The notes: generated by a model not told the origin, from the sequence alone. 64,000 nucleotides of DNA from Thioalkalivibrio sulfidiphilus HL-EbGr7 (GCF_000021985.1 NC_011901.1:1922001-1986000); one strand, 5' to 3'; counted from the stretch's first letter, positions 7,885 through 16,404 are shown. A program made the numbers and translations.

Positions 7885-8544
7885 ATGCGTCGTTTTCTGT
7901 TCATCATCGCGCTGTTACCCGTCGCCTATTACCTGCTGTGCGTCGTGGCGCTGGCTTACCTGCGCTACCTGCCGCCACCCGTCACAGGCGTGCAGACTCA
8001 ACGGGTCATCGAGCAGGTATGGAGTGGCGAACCTGTCATCCGCGACTATCGCTGGCGCCCCGCTTCCCAGATCTCCCCACACCTGCCCCGGGCCGTGGTG
8101 GCGGCCGAGGACGCCCGCTTCTTCCTGCACCGGGGTTTCGACTGGGAGGAGTTGCACAAGGCCCGGGAAACGGCCAGGGACGAAGGACAGTCCATGCGCG
8201 GCGCCTCCACCCTCACCCAGCAGCTGATCAAGAACCTGTTCTTCACCACCCACCGAAATCCGGTGCGCAAGGTCTACGAGTGGGCGCTGACCCCGGTTGC
8301 TGAGTTCATCCTGGGCAAGGACAGGATCCTGGAGCTGTACGTCAACGTGGTGGAATTCGGACCCGGCATCTACGGTGCTGAGGCGGCCGCGCGCCACCAC
8401 TACGGCATCACCGCAGCCGACCTGTCCCGCCAGCAGGCCATGGGCCTCGCCGCGGTCCTCCCCGCGCCGCTGACGCGCAGGCCCCAGGCCATGGGCTGGT
8501 ATACGGAGATCATCGAGGAGCGCATGCAGCAGCTGGGGTGGTAG
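7885..8544 (+). CDS. mtgA: Monofunctional biosynthetic peptidoglycan transglycosylase
   Basis: This is a family 51 glycosyltransferase that polymerises lipid II into glycan strands at the inner membrane. One N-terminal membrane helix (FIIALLPVAYYLLCVVALAY) anchors it. The catalytic motif AEDARFFLHRGFDW holds the first glutamate. RGASTLTQQLIKNLF and KDRILELYVNVVEFG are the next conserved blocks. At 219 residues it is normal length and has no transpeptidase domain. Confidence 0.95.
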   Translation: MRRFLFIIALLPVAYYLLCVVALAYLRYLPPPVTGVQTQRVIEQVWSGEPVIRDYRWRPASQISPHLPRAVVAAEDARFFLHRGFDWEELHKARETARDEGQSMRGASTLTQQLIKNLFFTTHRNPVRKVYEWALTPVAEFILGKDRILELYVNVVEFGPGIYGAEAAARHHYGITAADLSRQQAMGLAAVLPAPLTRRPQAMGWYTEIIEERMQQLGW

Positions 8545-8581
8545 ATGAAAAGTCGGTGCTGTGATGCGGCGCCCGATGCAT

Positions 8582-9058
8582 TCACTTTACTTCGATTGCA
8601 TAGGCATCAACGGGGCCCTCGAAGGCGATGAACAGCACGCAGGCCTCGGGACTTTCACAGACCGCGGTATGCGTTCGTTCTGCCGGGCCATATGCGTAGG
8701 TGCCTGGCTTGAGTGACACGGTCTCCTGCCCCTCGTACTGTACCTGGAGTTGCCCTGAGACCAGTACCATGCGTTCCGCCGAGGTGTGCCGGTGATGTGG
8801 GACGAGGAAGCCGCCACCGGGTACTTTGAAGAAAATGTCCGCGTTCTGCTTTGCTGGATCACCATGCAGTACCGCGATCTCGCAGCCAGCGGGGATGAAG
8901 GATGGGCACGGTCCCCATTGCAGATCGGCATCACTGAAGGTACGTGCCAAGGCCTGTTCGGGAACGCCTGTCTCCGCAGCCAAGGGCATGGCGAACAGGA
9001 GCAGCAGGAAAAGCACTCGAGCCTGGCGCGTGTGGCCAGTGGGTTTCATGGTGGACAT
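8582..9058 (-). CDS. Secreted cupin-domain protein
   Basis: The start is placed at the ATG at 9058, after GAGGATTCCCCC; the frame runs further upstream without sense. A signal peptide (RVLFLLLLFAMPLAAE) is followed by a ChrR-like cupin. Metal-binding residues lie in PHHRHTSAERMVLVSG (two or three histidines and a glutamate), and the second cupin motif is PAERTHTAVCESP. Two cysteine pairs may form disulfides in the periplasm. Substrate is unknown. It is convergent with mtgA. Confidence 0.75.
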   Translation of the reverse strand: MSTMKPTGHTRQARVLFLLLLFAMPLAAETGVPEQALARTFSDADLQWGPCPSFIPAGCEIAVLHGDPAKQNADIFFKVPGGGFLVPHHRHTSAERMVLVSGQLQVQYEGQETVSLKPGTYAYGPAERTHTAVCESPEACVLFIAFEGPVDAYAIEVK

Positions 9059-9429
9059 GGGGGAATCCTCTTCAAGAGAGCAGGGTGTCGGATCGTGAAA
9101 CACATCCGCATTACATGAAGATAGTGGAGTTTTGGCGCAGCGGTGGCATTGGCGAGAAATACTTCTATCCAACAGCACATCGATCAAGGGTAAGGAGGCA
9201 TTTATCCGGCATTCCACCGTGCCACTTTCAGGCTACTGACCGCCATCATGCGCCATGACATGCCCGCTGATGCGACCACCATCTGATCCACGCCCTGTCT
9301 TGGTGCGGCCGACCCTGTTCGGGATGGCCCTGAGCGCGGTGCTGTCCTGATCCCATGGCAGTGGCTTGAATGTTGCAAGCCACAAGTATCCTGCCTCCCC
9401 CCACAACGGCCGCAAGGCCCGACGAACCC
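9059..9429. other. Intergenic region with no recognised feature
   Basis: These 371 bases lie between two divergent genes and should hold their promoters. I see no RNA gene, repeat or clear operator. Open frames here are short and have no protein-like features. Confidence 0.4.
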
Positions 9430-10674
9430 ATGACCAACTCACTTGGATTGCCCCGCCACGGGGACAAACAGAACTCCCCCTTCTTTGAGGAATACCTGGT
9501 GCGCCTGCTGGAGGAGCGCGACCGGGTGGGCCTGAGCGATCTCATCCGCGAGATCGACGCCCTGATGATCACCGTGGAGCCCGGTCACTCGATCCAGTAC
9601 GTGGCCGAGCTGGCCCTCATGACGCCCTACCACTACCTGGTCACCCTGGAAAGTGAGTCCCACTGGACACACATCCTGCGCATCGACATGGCGTCGCCGG
9701 ACATCCTGGTGAGGGAGGTGAAGGACCCGTCCATCCAGGGCATCTTCCGGAGCCTCAACGAGGTCTACCCCATCGGCCGGCACAAGCCCCACAGCCGCTA
9801 CATGGGCGAGATCCTCCGGGTGGAAGACCTGCACGGCGCGGTGAGCCTGCAACGGGACCGGGAGTTCCGCTTCTTCACCCAGGACGAGGTGCGGAAACTG
9901 GAACTGCCGGGCAACGTGGCGGTGAGTAAGCCCTCTCCCTATACCCACAACATGGTGGGGTACATGGAGCGACGGCCTGACGAGATCCGTGTGTATGCCC
10001 TGGGGATGAGCAGCATTCGCAGTGACGTCAACGAGGCCTACCTGGCCGCCAAGGCGTTGCAGGAAAAGCTGCGCATCGACGACCTGCTGCAGCCCATCGA
10101 TCACCTGGCCACCCGGGTCTACGCCCAGAACCGGGAAGTGGCGATCCTCGAATACCTCTCCTGGTCCAGCTACTACTACTGGGGCTCCTATGACATCAAG
10201 GACCAGAACTCATCCACCAATGTCACCAAGAGCGTTCACTATTCCGAGGAGCGGCGCAGCCCGGCCAAGGTCTTCACCGCCAACAACACCCCGTACTTCG
10301 TCAATCACCTGGAGAAACTGCCCTCACCCACCGAGACCTTCGTGCGCAATTACGGACCGCGCCTGCACCACATCGCCGTGGGGGTCAACGACGGTGAACG
10401 GGACGGTGTTGAGAACATCGAGTTCGTAGTCGAGGCCATCCGGCGCCAGGGGAAGGATTTCCTCCTGGATGTGATCGGCTCCAAGGAGGAAGGCCTGAAG
10501 CAGATCTTCTCCAGCGCCTCGGAGCACTCCTCGCTGATCGTGGAATACGTGCAGCGTTTCGGGGATTTCGACGGGTTCTTTGCCAGAGACAACGTGGCGG
10601 AGTTGACACGGGCCGCAGGCGCAGAGGAGACGCTGCGTTTACTCGATGCAGAGGCCGGTGCGAAGGGGTCGTGA
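9430..10674 (+). CDS. VOC-fold protein resembling 4-hydroxyphenylpyruvate dioxygenase
   Basis: The start is put at the ATG at 9430, since the preceding 20 codons look unstructured; no strong ribosome binding site is seen. The C-terminal half keeps spacing like a two-module VOC dioxygenase: IDHLATRV (first metal histidine), YGPRLHHIAVGV (second), and LIVEYVQRFG (glutamate). Such a 2-His-1-Glu site binds Fe(II) in the HPPD family. The N-terminal half (EEYLVRLLEERDRVGLSDL) is unlike HPPD. A strikingly aromatic segment, SSYYYWGSYDIK, lies between the sites. Substrate is unknown and the gene stands alone. Confidence 0.6.
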   Translation: MTNSLGLPRHGDKQNSPFFEEYLVRLLEERDRVGLSDLIREIDALMITVEPGHSIQYVAELALMTPYHYLVTLESESHWTHILRIDMASPDILVREVKDPSIQGIFRSLNEVYPIGRHKPHSRYMGEILRVEDLHGAVSLQRDREFRFFTQDEVRKLELPGNVAVSKPSPYTHNMVGYMERRPDEIRVYALGMSSIRSDVNEAYLAAKALQEKLRIDDLLQPIDHLATRVYAQNREVAILEYLSWSSYYYWGSYDIKDQNSSTNVTKSVHYSEERRSPAKVFTANNTPYFVNHLEKLPSPTETFVRNYGPRLHHIAVGVNDGERDGVENIEFVVEAIRRQGKDFLLDVIGSKEEGLKQIFSSASEHSSLIVEYVQRFGDFDGFFARDNVAELTRAAGAEETLRLLDAEAGAKGS

Positions 10675-10699
10675 GCGGATGGTCGTATGGGGGAAAAGA

Positions 10700-11503
10700 C
10701 TAATACCCCCAAACACCTTCGAGCATGGTCTCCAGGCCCAGGTAGGTATCGTTGGCGGCCTCCTCGAGGTTGGGCACGTTCAGAGCCTCCAGCATGGCTC
10801 GACCGGTCGGTGAGTTTTGGGCATTCAGCAGCGCCTGACGGATGCGCTCGCGCTGGTCTGGGCTGACTCTGCTGCTCACCGAGATCCCGGGCGCCGGTAG
10901 CTGCTCGGTGGTGTACACCGGGACAAGATCTGGGAAATTCGCCATCAGGCTCGTAGGCAGCATGGCCCCGACTGTGCGCTTGTCCACGGCCGACTGCGCG
11001 GCTTCGACATGGGTATCCACCGGGACGATGTGTGGCTGACGTACCGAGTCCGGGAATAGATTGATGAGACCCAGGGCACCGAGGGCCGGGGAAGGCTGCG
11101 ACGCGACCCGCCGCCCGATCAGTTCTGACGGATCCAGGATGCCGAAGTCCACGTGGGACGCCAGGGTGAAGCTCAGGACATCTGGCAGTTTGGCCACCAC
11201 GGTGTAATCCATCCTGGCGGCACGGTAGGCGGTGAACGGCGGTGCGTCGATCACGATGTCGTAAGCCTCGCGACGCATCAACTGCCAGTGGGCCAGGATG
11301 TTGACGCTCGTCTCCAGCCGGATATCCCTGCCCGTGGCCTGAGCCAGGTAAGCGATCAAGGGCTGATAGGTCTGGGCCGCCTGTTGCTGAGACAGGCCCA
11401 ATGCCACCGCCAGGGTCAACTCATCAGATTTGACGGCGCTCCCGGCCAGCAGGAAGAACAACAACATGCTGCGCAAAGAGGTCGCTATGAGCCTGCTGGG
11501 CAT
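10700..11503 (-). CDS. PhnD/SsuA-type periplasmic substrate-binding protein
   Basis: The start is the ATG at 11503, since the upstream frame has no signal sequence. A signal peptide (LRSMLLFFLLAGSAVKS) is followed by the phosphate/phosphonate-binding fold. Indicators are LTLAVALGLSQQQAAQTYQP and LIAYLAQATGRDIRLE, then the FTAYRAARMDYTVVAK region and a helical end. No ABC permease or ATPase adjoins, so it may feed a sensor or be an orphan. Ligand cannot be assigned. Confidence 0.75.
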   Translation of the reverse strand: MPSRLIATSLRSMLLFFLLAGSAVKSDELTLAVALGLSQQQAAQTYQPLIAYLAQATGRDIRLETSVNILAHWQLMRREAYDIVIDAPPFTAYRAARMDYTVVAKLPDVLSFTLASHVDFGILDPSELIGRRVASQPSPALGALGLINLFPDSVRQPHIVPVDTHVEAAQSAVDKRTVGAMLPTSLMANFPDLVPVYTTEQLPAPGISVSSRVSPDQRERIRQALLNAQNSPTGRAMLEALNVPNLEEAANDTYLGLETMLEGVWGY

Positions 11504-11643
11504 GATCAAGGATACCTCTCGTCTGTGACCGACTCGATTGTATCTCAACCCGGCAATGTGATAAGCGACCCATGAGAATCGTTTGTCGCCGAATCCATAC
11601 CAGTGGTCGTCGGGAAAAATGACGGAGGGATAGAAAGGGAAAA

Positions 11644-11680
11644 GGTGACGGAGGGTTAAAAGCCTTGACCCTCCGTCACC
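11644..11680 (-). terminator. 13-bp palindrome, possible terminator and REP-like element
   Basis: GGTGACGGAGGGT pairs with its complement around an 11-base loop, 31 bases beyond the stop of the metallo-beta-lactamase-fold gene. On the minus strand it is followed by TTTCCCTTTCT. A partial copy, TGACGGAGGG, lies just to the left near 11620. It resembles the palindrome at 12892. Confidence 0.6.
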
Positions 11681-11711
11681 TCTGACTTGAGCCGCGTCTG
11701 CGGTGAACTGC

Positions 11712-12713
11712 TCAGAACAGCGCCGCTTCCACCTGCAGGTAAATGTGAGAGACGGACTCACCGAGGATGTCGTCCATGCCGGGATAGATGGCCTCGAAGT
11801 CCGCCATCTGCTCGCGGGCCTGTGCGGCGATCTCATGGTCCATCATGCCGGCGTTATAGCCCTCTTCCACGATATCCCACAGGGTCTGGAAGTAGTTGCG
11901 CATGTTCTGCACCGCCTCGAAGCCACCGACCGGGCCGTGACCGGGCAGTACCACTTCAGGCTCCAGGGCAAGCATCTCATCGAGCATGGCGATCCAGCCC
12001 TGCACGTTGGAATCGAAGGTGGCCGGGCCGCGTTCGGTGTAGACCACGTCGGCGGCCAGCAGCACACGCTGAGCGGGCAGCCACAGGGCGATATCGCCGG
12101 GGGCATGGGCACGCTCGCTGCGCAGGATATAGGCCTCGGTGTCGGCGAACTGGTAGCTGCCGGATTCGGTCACCGCATCACGCGCCGGCACCAGGTCGAA
12201 GCTGCCGATGGCCCCGTTGGTCATGCTGTAGAAACGGCTCAGCCATTCGTCACCCTGCTCCTTCATCAGTGCGATGGTGATGTCGGAGGCGATGATCTGC
12301 TCGGGTTCGTCGGCCATGAAGGCGCTGTTGCCCAGCCAGTGATCGCCATGCACGTGGCTGTTGATGATCCAGCGCACCGGCTGATCGGTGACGGTGCGGA
12401 TTAGATCACGCAGGGCCGCGCCGATGGCTTCGGAAGAGCCGGTATCGAACATCAACACCCCGTCGCCGGTGACGACAAAGGCGGTGTTGGAATTCCAGCC
12501 CAGGTTGTCCGCGCTGGGAAAGCCGCGGGCGGGAGAAACGATGGCATAGACCCCCTCGGCCAGCTGCTCGACCTTCATGCCGAAGGGGTTGTCGGTCACC
12601 TCTGCCGTCTCCGCGGCGGCCTGCTGCTGAACGGGCGGCTGGCTCTCGCCGGAACAGGCGCTCAGCCACAGGGCGATGCTGACCAAAAGCAGAGTAAAAA
12701 TAAGGTTTTTCAT
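11712..12713 (-). CDS. Metallo-beta-lactamase-fold lipoprotein (SoxH/quinoprotein-relay type)
   Basis: The start is the ATG at 12713 after CTGGAGAAGTC. The lipobox LSAC near residue 20 marks a lipoprotein. The zinc site motif HVHGDHWLGN is intact, followed by APGDIALWLPAQRVLLAADVVY and PGHGPVGG, all standard for class B-like hydrolases of the SoxH and quinoprotein-relay metallohydrolase group. Substrate is unknown. The gene is bracketed by two related palindromes (11644-11680 and 12892-12928). Confidence 0.8.
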   Translation of the reverse strand: MKNLIFTLLLVSIALWLSACSGESQPPVQQQAAAETAEVTDNPFGMKVEQLAEGVYAIVSPARGFPSADNLGWNSNTAFVVTGDGVLMFDTGSSEAIGAALRDLIRTVTDQPVRWIINSHVHGDHWLGNSAFMADEPEQIIASDITIALMKEQGDEWLSRFYSMTNGAIGSFDLVPARDAVTESGSYQFADTEAYILRSERAHAPGDIALWLPAQRVLLAADVVYTERGPATFDSNVQGWIAMLDEMLALEPEVVLPGHGPVGGFEAVQNMRNYFQTLWDIVEEGYNAGMMDHEIAAQAREQMADFEAIYPGMDDILGESVSHIYLQVEAALF

Positions 12714-13125
12714 GACTTCTCCAGTGCAGTTTCTTAACTTGGGTGGATCGTTCAATGAATCTTGGGAAGTTGATGTGGATTCCTTTCCCTTTGTCCAGGA
12801 TCTTTCGTGCGCGTTCGGCGCAACCCTGGATCTCCGGGTGCGTGAACAGGGGCGACGATAAGAGGGCCCTGGGTCTTTCCGGCTACTAAAAGGGGGCGGA
12901 GGGATTACAGTTTCATCCCTCCGCCCCCTCTAACTGTCTTGCCCGGTGCTTCCCTGCCGTATTGGGGCGTAGATTGTACTGAAATTACGCGCCCAAGATC
13001 GATTCCCGGCCGAATACTAAGGAATTATTCTTTATATACAGTCGGTTGCCAAGATTCGGCCCCGTTATTGGGATTGAACGCCCGTGAGGGACTGGTGTTG
13101 GTTGGAGTGGCCGACACCCTGTGAC
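12714..13125. other. Intergenic region containing one strong palindrome
   Basis: No gene is supported. The main feature is the palindrome at 12892-12928. A short AT-rich patch (GGAATTATTCTTTATATACA, about 13020-13039) could carry promoter elements for the gene to the left on the minus strand, but I could not fix them. Confidence 0.4.
12892..12928. repeat. 14-bp palindrome, REP-like
   Basis: GGGGGCGGAGGGAT pairs perfectly with its complement around nine bases. It shares the GCGGAGGG/CCCTCCG core and spacing with the palindrome at 11644-11680. It is preceded by CTTTCCGGCTACTAA (12875-12889), which recurs with one change at 15355-15369. Confidence 0.75.
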
Positions 13126-13383
13126 CTACCCACCGCTCAAGGCCTGCACGATCACCACTTCGTCAGACTCTTTCAATGGCAGGCCAAGATCGAATACTGC
13201 GGCGTTATTGACGAAACAGCGCATGTTCGGGCGCATCCTGTTCTGCTCGTCGACGATGCGGAACCGGATGCCGGGGAACTGGCGATCCAGGTCATCCAGC
13301 AGGCCGGACAGCGTCTCGCCGTGGGCCTGCACCCGGGGACTCCCGGTGTAACTGTGCAGCGGCGTGGGGATCAGAACGTCCAT
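13126..13383 (-). CDS. MoaD/ThiS-family small sulfur-carrier protein
   Basis: The start is the ATG at 13383; the frame continues upstream into the neighbouring gene. The 85-residue protein has the ubiquitin-like order of strands (VQAHGETLSGLLDDLDRQFP, then RCFVNNAAVFDLG) and ends in LSGG. The terminal Gly-Gly is the residue pair activated to a thiocarboxylate in this family. It begins 7 bases after the stop of the BNR-repeat gene, which suggests one transcript. Nearby genes for molybdopterin or thiamine synthesis are absent, so its job is open. Confidence 0.85.
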   Translation of the reverse strand: MDVLIPTPLHSYTGSPRVQAHGETLSGLLDDLDRQFPGIRFRIVDEQNRMRPNMRCFVNNAAVFDLGLPLKESDEVVIVQALSGG

Positions 13384-13390
13384 GGCCTGG

Positions 13391-14527
13391 CTAACCGAGC
13401 TCTGCGCTCTCGACCGCATAGATCTCTGGCAGGTGGCGTGCGAGACAGCGCCAGTGCTGCCCCTCGTCGTCACTCATCCAGAGTTCACCGCTCGTGGTTC
13501 CGAAGTAAAGACCCACGGGATCCCGGGTGTCGCAGGTCATGGCTTGACGCTTCACGGTCCACCAGGCCTGTTCCCTCGGCATACCCTCATCCTGTCGTTC
13601 CCAATTCATGCCGCCGTCTCGCGTGCCATAGACCGCGGGTCTGCCGCTCGGCGAGGTGCGAGGCCAGACCTCGGTACCGTCCATGGGGAAGACCCAGGCG
13701 CGGTCCGCATCCCGTGGGTGTACGACCATGGGAAAGCCGATGTCGCCCACCTCGCGGGGCATTGCATTGCCGATGCGTCGCCATTCCATGGAGGGCCGAT
13801 CCAGGCGGTATATGCCGCAATGGTTCTGCTGATAGAGGCGGTCTGGGTCGCTCGGACACAGGCGTATGCAATGGGGGTCGTGGAAGGTCGGATCGAGAAT
13901 GTCGAAGCCCTCCACGACCTCCAAGCCCTCGATCAGGGATGTGAAGCTGTCACCGCGATCCAGAGACTCATGCACCCCGCCACCAGACATCGCGATGTAC
14001 AGGTGCTTCGGGTCACGCGGGTCCACGATGATGGAGTGCAGAACGGGACCATCCGGGGTTCCGTCCTGCACCGTACCCATCCAGGCACGGAACCGGGGAT
14101 CGTCGTTGAGGATTGAATAGGGCTGCCAGTGATCACCACCGTCATCGGAGCGGAACAGGCCCTGGGGCGAGGAGCCTGCATACCAGGCTCCGGGCTCGTC
14201 AACATGGCAGGGCGTGAGCCAGAAACTGTGATGTACGCTGCGCCCGGTCTCGGGCTGAAAGGCAGGTGGCCGACGGGCCTCTCTCCACGACGCTCCCAGG
14301 TCCGTGGAGCGAAAGATCGTCGGTCCCAGGTGCCCGGTACTGGCTGTTGCCAGCAGCGTCTCTCGGTCGCGGGGGTCCAGGACCATGTGATGAATGATAT
14401 GACCGAGAAAGTGGGGGCCGTCGCTTCGCCAGTTCTGGCGTCTGTCGTCGCCGTGAAACAGCCATGCCCCTTTGCGGGTGGCTACCAGCAACACGGGACC
14501 CTGTCCGGATGACTGAGATGTCGTCAT
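13391..14527 (-). CDS. BNR/YVTN beta-propeller protein (sialidase-like fold)
   Basis: The start is the ATG at 14527 after AAGGAGGAACGACAC. No signal peptide is seen, so it is cytoplasmic. The protein shows several BNR-like repeats: FRSTDLGASWREA, FRSDDGGDHWQP, GTRDGGMNWERQ and WMSDDEGQHWR. It also has GVHESLDRGDSFTS. These form a beta-propeller. True sialidase catalytic residues were not identified. It is paired with a downstream MoaD-like carrier gene, an arrangement I know from other bacteria but without an established function. Confidence 0.8.
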   Translation of the reverse strand: MTTSQSSGQGPVLLVATRKGAWLFHGDDRRQNWRSDGPHFLGHIIHHMVLDPRDRETLLATASTGHLGPTIFRSTDLGASWREARRPPAFQPETGRSVHHSFWLTPCHVDEPGAWYAGSSPQGLFRSDDGGDHWQPYSILNDDPRFRAWMGTVQDGTPDGPVLHSIIVDPRDPKHLYIAMSGGGVHESLDRGDSFTSLIEGLEVVEGFDILDPTFHDPHCIRLCPSDPDRLYQQNHCGIYRLDRPSMEWRRIGNAMPREVGDIGFPMVVHPRDADRAWVFPMDGTEVWPRTSPSGRPAVYGTRDGGMNWERQDEGMPREQAWWTVKRQAMTCDTRDPVGLYFGTTSGELWMSDDEGQHWRCLARHLPEIYAVESAELG

Positions 14528-14548
14528 GTGTCGTTCCTCCTTCGCGAG

Positions 14549-14611
14549 AAACCGGGTCAGCGAGGAAATTCTGCTTATCTCTAGAGACATTTCCCCGCTG
14601 TGACCCGGTTT
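14549..14611. repeat. Long imperfect inverted repeat upstream of the BNR gene
   Basis: AAACCGGGTCAGCGAGGAAAT at 14549-14569 is nearly matched in inverted form at 14589-14611 with small mismatches. It lies about 20 bases upstream of the BNR start codon, in the expected leader, so it could act as an operator or leader hairpin. Confidence 0.6.
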
Positions 14612-14687
14612 CTTCAGTATCAGATTATCGGGGATGACACGTCCTGGTGCGCCAGGCTGATCATGTGTATGAGAGCATCCCGCAAAG

Positions 14688-15251
14688 TCAGGCCTTCACA
14701 GACTGGAAAAACTGGTGAAGCAAATTAGGATCGTAACAGTGGGAGTCCTGCTCCATGCGCCGCAGGGCTCTTTCCGTAGAGACGCCCTTATGATAGGGGC
14801 GATTCATGATCATGGCATCGAAAGAATCCAGGATTCTGGCCAAGCGCGCAAAGAATGGGATTTCATCGCCTTTGAGGCCTTGGGGATATCCAGTTCCGTC
14901 ATAGTTCTCATGATGGAATCGCACGAGATCGTTTACACGAGGATCAAGGTCCAGGGGAGACAGTAGATCCGCGCCTATGTCGGCGTGCTGCTTGATGAGC
15001 GAAAACTCAGATGCGGTCAGGCGTGCGGGCTTGTTCAGGATATGATCGCTGATGGAAAGCTTTCCAAGGTCGTGGATCTCAGCACCCAGGCACAGCAGGG
15101 AGACTTCCTCCGATGTACAGCCCAAATGCAGGCCAAAGCGTTCAGCACTACTGCCAAGCCTCTGATGATGTCCGGCGAGATCGGGGTCCCTTCCTTCGAC
15201 GAGTCCCGCTATAAAATTTGCAATTCTATCGATCATATCCAGTGCCCCCAT
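14688..15251 (-). CDS. Stand-alone HD-GYP domain protein
   Basis: The 187 residues are almost all HD-GYP domain. The metal-binding HD pair lies in GAEIHDLGKLSI, and the GYP signature in FHHENYDGTGYPQGLKG. HD-GYP domains hydrolyse cyclic di-GMP. No receiver or sensor domain is attached, so it may act alone or with a partner in trans. The start ATG at 15251 is convincing. The gene precedes the integron region and is separated from it by about 210 bases. Confidence 0.9.
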   Translation of the reverse strand: MGALDMIDRIANFIAGLVEGRDPDLAGHHQRLGSSAERFGLHLGCTSEEVSLLCLGAEIHDLGKLSISDHILNKPARLTASEFSLIKQHADIGADLLSPLDLDPRVNDLVRFHHENYDGTGYPQGLKGDEIPFFARLARILDSFDAMIMNRPYHKGVSTERALRRMEQDSHCYDPNLLHQFFQSVKA

Positions 15252-15464
15252 GAAACATGGTCACCTTAGTAAGGATATATAGATTGCCTGCCACAAGGGT
15301 GCAATGCCGTTAAAGGTGATTTAAAAGGTGACAGACTCTGAGGTTTCCCCCCGTCTTTTCGGCTACTAAGCAGCGAGTGAATCCAGAGGCAGTGTCCCTC
15401 ATTACTCAGACGCCCACAGGCATGGCAGATTAAGCGAGAAGCACAATAGGTATACCGTCCCTGG

Positions 15465-15493
15465 ATTTAACGCAGTGCAGAACCTTGTTGGGC
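15465..15493 (-). repeat. Truncated attC-like site after the hydrolase cassette
   Basis: On the minus strand, directly after the hydrolase stop, GCCCAAC fits the attC consensus RYYYAAC. It is followed by AAGGTTCTGCAC, similar to the other attC. Then comes GTTAAAT, which fits GTTRRRY. Only 29 bases separate the outer ends, far short of a normal attC, so the central hairpin seems lost. Confidence 0.45.
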
Positions 15494-15502
15494 GACGATT
15501 GT

Positions 15503-16399
15503 TCAGGCCAAAGGCAGACGGTTGTTGGCGGTTATCCAATCGAGTATGAGGTGATCGAATTCTTCCGGCTGTTCGAGCTGTGGAGTGTGTCCGCTCTTGC
15601 TGAACACTCGGAAGGCGACGTTCTCCAGACTAGGCAGTACCCTATTCCATAGTGTATGCGGAACCGCGTAGTCGTGTTCTCCCATGACGATGAGCACGGG
15701 AGCGATGAGTGATTCAGCATCCCAATTCAACTCGTATTCCTGGTAGAGGTCGCGAAACGCGCGAATGGCCTCCATATCGAACGCCATGCCATCCCACAGC
15801 CAGGAGGCGTCGTAATTGGGATCATTCCAATACAAGGGCGCATCCGCTACGTATTGCCGAACGTAGGCATCCGCTGGAGAAAGCGACTCCAACTGATCCT
15901 TATCCACCAGGGAGCTCCGCCTCATCTCAAGGGCTTCCCGCCGCTCCTCTGAAGCATGGAGTGCCCAGTACTGTTCGGCAGCATGAACTGTTTGGGCGAT
16001 ATTAACGGGAGGAGAACAGATCAGGACAACATGTGAAACGTTCTGAGGAAATCTCTTCGCGTACTCCAGAGCTACGTTTCCGTGATGAGAATGGCCGACC
16101 ACTGCAACACGCTCAAGACCGGCTGCAAGACGAATCGCCTCAATGCACATCGCATAGGTGTCGAAGTTGATTGATGTATGTATGAACTTAGAGTCCAACC
16201 GTACGAAATGTGGTAAATCAGCACACACCAGCGAGCACGATCGCCTAAGACCTTGCGAGAAGGTTCGGGGGTAATAAATGGATGACCCTACGATCAGCAG
16301 AGGCGTACCAACGCCTTCCACAGTGTATGCAAGCTCGGTACCAGCTACGCTCACGAAATGGCTGCCAATTTCTCTTTCGGCCATTTTCCTTTCACTCAT
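15503..16399 (-). CDS. Alpha/beta hydrolase, probable integron cassette gene
   Basis: The ATG at 16399 lies five bases after the attC right-hand box, a typical cassette position. The fold is supported by the nucleophile elbow VGHSHHGN, the acid in GEHDYAVP and the catalytic histidine in SGHTPQLEQP. The elbow has histidine where most members have the last glycine of GxSxG, so activity may differ. Composition is clearly lower in GC than flanking genes. It is the second cassette of the array. Substrate is unknown. Confidence 0.8.
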   Translation of the reverse strand: MSERKMAEREIGSHFVSVAGTELAYTVEGVGTPLLIVGSSIYYPRTFSQGLRRSCSLVCADLPHFVRLDSKFIHTSINFDTYAMCIEAIRLAAGLERVAVVGHSHHGNVALEYAKRFPQNVSHVVLICSPPVNIAQTVHAAEQYWALHASEERREALEMRRSSLVDKDQLESLSPADAYVRQYVADAPLYWNDPNYDASWLWDGMAFDMEAIRAFRDLYQEYELNWDAESLIAPVLIVMGEHDYAVPHTLWNRVLPSLENVAFRVFSKSGHTPQLEQPEEFDHLILDWITANNRLPLA

Positions 16400-16404
16400 T
16401 CGCC

